Position numbers and translations under genes: made by a program. From NCBI GenBank assembly GCA_018398805.1, contig JAGFBZ010000855.1:3534001-3598000 (forward strand): 64,000 nt of DNA. Direction: 5' to 3'. The DNA comes from Hirundichthys speculiger. Lineage: Eukaryota > Chordata > Actinopteri > Beloniformes > Exocoetidae. Positions 58,872 through 64,000 of this stretch are shown here, one piece after another; position 1 is the stretch's first letter, and each line of letters opens with the position of its first letter. Below the pieces are notes generated by a model that saw only the letters and a program-made list of their open reading frames with translations, was not told where the DNA came from and did not search any database.

Positions 58872-60844
58872 CTAATTATGTCCACTACAAAAGGAGTTTA
58901 GCAATTGGGCCACTGGTGTCACTTCATGCCAGCAGAGAGAGCAGATGTTCGACTGTTTGGAGAGTTTCTTTTCTTTCAAAGCTTTATGGGCTCTCAGGCA
59001 AACAGCGAGTCCCAATTACCAAACGTGGAAGAGATAATCTGAGAAACTGTCAGAGATGTAATGAGATTTCACATCTTTTCAGTTATACAAGTATTATACA
59101 CACACCTAACTTAACTACTTGTGCTATTGGAACTTGTGCTATACTTTATTTCAAGATTTTTCAGAAGACTTGAACGAACTCAAACTATTTGTACTTTGCA
59201 TGAGCATACCTAGATGTAAACTTTTGATCCTCAGTGTCCCGTGTTCACCTGTTGTGAAGGTTTTAACGTTCCACTGACACCTTGGCGCTTAATCAGGGCT
59301 GCAGCCTGTTTACGGAGATGCCAGGCTGCCACAGCGAAAGAGCACAAGCTTTGTACGAAACCAAAAGACTGAACTGACAAGTTTTCCATCGGTGAGAAAT
59401 CCTGTCGCCCCACAGACAAACACGACGAGCCAGCGGCCCCTCCTGCCTCCGCTGCTCAGCTGTGCCATAAGCACATTCCCCACATCCATGAGAAATACCC
59501 AAAATAAAAGCAATTAGAGATGAAGCTAAATATGGAGTCGGCAAAGTCCTCGGTTATGTTTTTAAATAATGAGCCAGTTCATCCAACCTGCCCCAGTTTA
59601 TGGCTATTTATATGTTCACTATTAGCTGCTATGATTTATTGGACAGTTGATGCAGTTATTTGCTATCTTTGTGGCCATCTGGTCATCGTCATTTTAACAT
59701 GTTGAATTTCACAGGTATGCATTACAGGTCTGCAAAATTAGATTGACCAGAATATACCACATCTGTTACTATTAACTTTACTGAGTGGAAAACGTACACA
59801 TGGCCAGGCAGGTCGAGCTAAGTTGTGTTTTGTAAGTTCCTTTAAAGTAAACTGTTTAATTGTTTGGAGGTTGTTTTTTTTTTTTCCTATTCAAGGTTCT
59901 CCACTGCCACCTGCGTGCAGACCTCCACAAGTATTGAACATGTAGGAATGCACAGGTCCACATCTGCATTTCTGCACCTGCATCCTCTGCAGCTGATGGG
60001 GTTTGTATAGATCTGTTACCTGCTGCACAGTCTTGTGAGTAAACGTGGCCTAGCTAAGGAGTCCTCCCTGCAGCCAGTTTGCACCCAGCAGACAAAGTGT
60101 GTTGTCACCCGAGTGAGCAGTGTTATCGGGTGTGAGCTGAACCATACTATGGCTACTCTTGAGAAGTAGCACACCATTAGGAATATATTAACAACACAAC
60201 ATTTTGTGTGCAGGTCACACATCATAGTAAGCAAGTTAGCCAGAACAAGCGTTTCTTTTGGTTTGGAGTAAGATTAATTTGAACTATCTTTACAGGCATG
60301 TATGCATACTGTAATGTATTTGTGAAAATGTCTGCTTTAAGGGTTTGTTCAGAGGAGCTCATCTTTGGTGGCAGCCAGGAGAGACATGATTAATTGTCTC
60401 TCAAATTTTTCCAAAGACACCACAGAGGGAGTAATTCCATGAAAGAAGGGCGGTGAGAGGCAAACACAAGTGGAGCTGTGATTACTCAGATCATCCTGCA
60501 ATAACCTGCCCTGATTTCATACACTCATCACTGAAATGTCTCACTGTGGGAAAAATGATGACCTGTTTATTTCACATTTTGTGTCAATTAACTCCCAGAG
60601 TAGTTTAGGGGAAAATGGGGGAAATATTGCATGCACACATTAGTTTGACATTTTTGGAAAACAATATGACTGTTTTCTCCTTTGTCAAGAGCTCAGCTGA
60701 TGCCATAATTCCTTATTTTAAGTCTAAGGTTACTGTGAGCAACTTCTGCTCAGAATGTTGTATGCTGTCTTTTTTTAGAAAAATCAAGATATAAAACTTA
60801 CAGTTTCTGTTCTACTTTTTAACTTTTTTTTTTTTTTAAAGAAT

Positions 60845-61003
60845 TTGTGGCTCTAATCACTTTTACTGATAGCAGTGACACAGGAAATGGGATCGGGGGA
60901 AGGGGCAAGACTTGAACCCTGGCCGTCTGCAGGAGGATTGTAGGTTAATCTCCATATGAGGGGTTCCTATTCAACCAGGTGAGCTATGCAGCACCCTGGT
61001 TTT
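60845..61003 (-). mobile_element. tRNA-derived SINE remnant
   Basis: On the minus strand TAGCTCACCTGGTTGA (plus positions 60971-60986) resembles a pol III A box, and GGTTCAAGTC (60909-60918) is a good B box. They are spaced as in a tRNA-like head but with a long insert and no foldable cloverleaf or anticodon stem that I can support. The CCTT/CCTGTG-rich sequence after the B box resembles fish SINE bodies. Confidence 0.55.
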
Positions 61004-62379
61004 TGGTTTTCCTTTGGTTTTTAGTGGTTGTCTGGCAACCTTAGGGTGATGGAAAGTGATCTCAGCACAATTATTGCTTAAAAAAATGAATTATGTGATT
61101 TCCTGTCAGATTTAAAGTCAATAGCGGTTCAAAGTTCATTGCCACTGACGGTGCGGAGTGGCCCAATTGCTCTGAACTTAGTCCAGTATATTTCATTTAA
61201 AACTGTTCTCGTGAAATACTTCAGCCCACTTTCAGTTAATACTTTACATCACCTGCTGCGCCCGTCCCTCTGTTTCGCTCCTTCACTCTCACACTTATGT
61301 GTTCCGATTCTTTTCATAACAGACAGGGAGGTTAAAGTACAAGGACTTTCTGGCCAAAGACGCTGAGATTTTTCAGACATACATTAAACTTCAAACTAAT
61401 TTTTGTGAGTTTCGCCACTTTTCTTTAAAAGATAAAGTTCAATGAAGTGGTCACATTGGGTGTGTGTATAACCTGAATAAGTTAGTACAAGAGTCATTAA
61501 CTTCTATACATACTTATACTACAAAATGATGAATGAAATGAAAATATGACTGACATATTTTCACAGAACAAACAAACACATTGAACTGCTTGTTTTTTCT
61601 TTTTTTTTTTTTTTTAAGAAAGCAGCTTTAGACACCTGAGAAAAAGTAGAAAAAACTTGGTTAGTTTCATAATATACTCTGAGTAATCAAATATATACTA
61701 TAATAGAATAATAAGCACTGAGACCTTGTCAAACTCTAAGCTAATTAAAGACATAAGTATAGAACATTACACTTTTAGGTGTGCGACCATAGACAGCTGG
61801 GGCCGACTGAAGCCTCCATGGGTGGATGGAATTATGGTGTAAGTGTGGCTTAGGACAAGAAAAACAAAGGTACTGACATTAGCCCAAAACACAAAAAGAG
61901 ATGTGTAAGTCTCACAAAAGAGAGCAGAGAAACAATACTAAGCATTTCCAGAGAACATTATTTCATATATTTACATCAGAGGCCTGAGGGGAGGCTGGTA
62001 AAGAATCATGGAAAAGAGGTTGTGCTCAGGTGCTGAGATGAGCATATACAGACAAGCATGCGGACTCATTTTTCTGTCACCTCTGTGTCAAAATGTGCTT
62101 GAACAAACAGTGGATGAACCTGGCTGGAAAGAGAGCTGGGGAAGGCAAACAGACAGGTCAGCGCCAACAGGCATACAGGGACATTATTCACCATTGCTCC
62201 ATACTCAAATGTGTTCCTGGAGTGACCTGCCCCCCCGTTCACATCTTTGGGGTACCTTAAAAGCAAAACTGTGACTCAGGTTGTTGCATGCTAATAACAA
62301 CGATATTTGAAAATCATACTCCATTGATCCATCTCTTTTCAATACGGTCTTGATCTGTTCAGAAACACAGGGGGACAGG

Positions 62380-62600
62380 AGACTGTCAGGTCTGACACTC
62401 CGTGGACAGGTTGTGTGTCCATCACAGGGCCAGAGGCAGAGAAAAACAACAATGCAAGCCCCCACTCTCTCCTGCGGTCAATTTGGAATTGCCAGTCTAC
62501 ACAGTGTGGATGGTTTTGGATTATGGGAGAAAGCCAGAGTACCCAGAGAAAGCCCACGTAGACTTCAGGAGATCATCCAGATCAGCACAGAAGGTTTGAA
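62380..62600 (+). repeat. Interspersed teleost repeat of unknown class
   Basis: Contains GTGGACAGGTTGTGTGTCC, ATCACAGGGCCAGAGGCAGAG, then TTATGGGAGAAAGCCAGAGT and ACCCAGAGAAAGCCCACG. I recognise these phrases from a very common fish repeat (CTGGACAGGTTGCCAGTCC...GGAGGAAGCCGGAGTACC). Class and ends are not determined. Confidence 0.6.
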
Positions 62601-64000
62601 CAACCCTTCGGTTGGCGACAACAAATTACAACAAATTTGACACTTGTGTTGGGAAATGAGTGGAGGAAATGTTGTAGTCGTGCAGTTTACTCTAAACCTC
62701 CAACATTTTGACCAGTGGATTGATTTATTTATTTCAAGTTCTTTTGTGAGCTCAGTTTGTAGAAACTGAATCATGAGGCTTCAAAAGCGCAGGTAGAAAG
62801 GTTTTTGAGTTATTCGTAAAGGTAGAAGGTTTTGTTTCTCTAAAGTAGATTTTCCATGTCCTTTCGGCTCAAATGTAAACCACCGAATTTTCAAAAACTG
62901 GAAAAATGATTCACCATTTTAATATCTTTTGTTCATTTAATAACACTGTGTATGCATTTAGTTTTGAAAGATTAAAAAAAAAACATATTTTGAAAATCTG
63001 CTCTTCGTTTATAAAACAATCTTTGCTTGGGAATGCATTTACCCGTGATTTTACGGGTAAATGATGACGGGTAAAGTCCAGTTTAGCATTTGAACTGAAA
63101 AATATGGCTTAAATTTGTATTGTTGAAATAAATATGGTCTATACTGGAGAAGACATTATCATCAGGTTGGCATCACCTGTTGCTTCAACACTTGTTAATG
63201 GTATACATTTGGACTTGTCCAGGGTGAAGTCCACCCTTTGCCCAAAGATAGTTGGGGTGTAACCCTGAATATGAAGAAACGGCTATTGATAATAGATGAA
63301 TATCTGCACATGCAGTTGATTGAAAAACAGCAAAAATCTGCCCAACTTTACTTTTTTTCTCATTTTTCTTTTTTGAAATTACATGTTACCAATCAAATGA
63401 ATGCATGTAATGTTTGATGTGAAATTCAAAAAAAAAGATTGTTTCAAAAAAAGCACTCTTTTACTTTCCTAATTTAATACATTATTGGAAAAAAAAATCA
63501 GTTTTATTCGCATTTGACTCACATCCCAACTTTACTTAATGGTGGATAAAAACCTGTTAAGATGCTTTGAACTTTGAAATTACTCAAAGCTGAGTCATCA
63601 CAAACTTGAATGTGTTGTCTGAGCTTTATTTGAGCTGCATCTTATCCTTTGAGGACATGCTGAAAGGGCTGAGAGATCTATAGTACCATATACTGTAGAT
63701 GAATGACGTTAATTCACAGGGCTCCAAACCCACATCAGGAAGTGGCCTGGTGTGACAGTTAGCACTAGGTAGGGTGTTGAAGGAGAATTTTTAGGTACCA
63801 AATGGGACACGAGGACTGTGGAAAATGACACTGGTTACGTCGCCCCTGACTTTTACAGCACAGTTACCTCAGCTTGCATGCAAGAGGTGTCTTTTGAAAT
63901 TACAAAATGATGGATTAGGAAATGATAAATGAATGTAATAATATGATACATGCCAGCCACGGGTAAAAGTCTAACAGTCTAACTTTATCAGAAACTTCCA

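Larger units (their letters stand above)
58872..64000. other. Gene-poor intergenic DNA at the right end
   Basis: No coding exon recognised. Contains a tRNA-derived SINE-like piece (about 60845-61003), an interspersed fish repeat (about 62380-62600), T or A homopolymer runs (59875-59885, 60826-60837, 61593-61616) and otherwise AT-rich unassigned sequence. In mammals the next gene past PRR18 is TBXT, which if conserved would lie beyond the window. Confidence 0.45.

Noticed and set aside
60905..60990. A functional tRNA gene
   Set aside because: A and B box-like motifs are present but no cloverleaf or anticodon stem can be folded; better explained as SINE remnant.

Overview
The window is vertebrate nuclear DNA, almost certainly from a teleost fish. 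The evidence is large GT-AG introns, three receptor and membrane genes with vertebrate exon structures, AT-rich intergenic DNA, and many fish-type transposable elements (L2/CR1, RTE and R4-like LINEs, hAT elements, a Tc1-like element, a tRNA-derived SINE). All calls come from reading the sequence and from remembered family features. No alignment was run.

Layout, left to right. At the left edge, on the minus strand, is a candidate first exon of tmem87b (58-207). mertk follows on the minus strand (coding exons 25518 down to 4354, 19 exons, 915 codons): a TAM-family receptor tyrosine kinase that clears apoptotic cells. lhcgr comes next on the minus strand (34113 down to 26472, 11 exons, 705 codons): the luteinizing hormone receptor, a leucine-rich-repeat GPCR. 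On the plus strand are sft2d1 (35315-48759, 8 exons, 160 codons), a small Golgi-trafficking membrane protein, and intronless prr18 (51168-51935, 255 codons). From 51936 to 64000 I see no gene, only repeats and unassigned sequence. For the three multi-exon genes, every intron is GT-AG, all phases match, and each coding sum is divisible by three.

The genes do not form one pathway. Their order looks like conserved synteny: MERTK and TMEM87B are neighbours in mammals, as are SFT2D1 and PRR18. lhcgr and sft2d1 are head-to-head across 1.2 kb. mertk starts about 950 bp beyond the lhcgr stop.

Mobile elements fill much of the introns. An R4/Dong-like retrotransposon with a nested hAT MITE sits in mertk intron 18. 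An RTE fragment starts about 20 bp from a splice donor in lhcgr. Two hAT elements with identical ten-base ends and perfect 8-bp target duplications sit in sft2d1; one carries a decayed BED zinc finger and the other a nested third hAT-like MITE. I found no clearly novel biological system. The most interesting items are the nested hAT insertions, the symmetric lhcgr hinge exon, and the compact head-to-head intergenic region.
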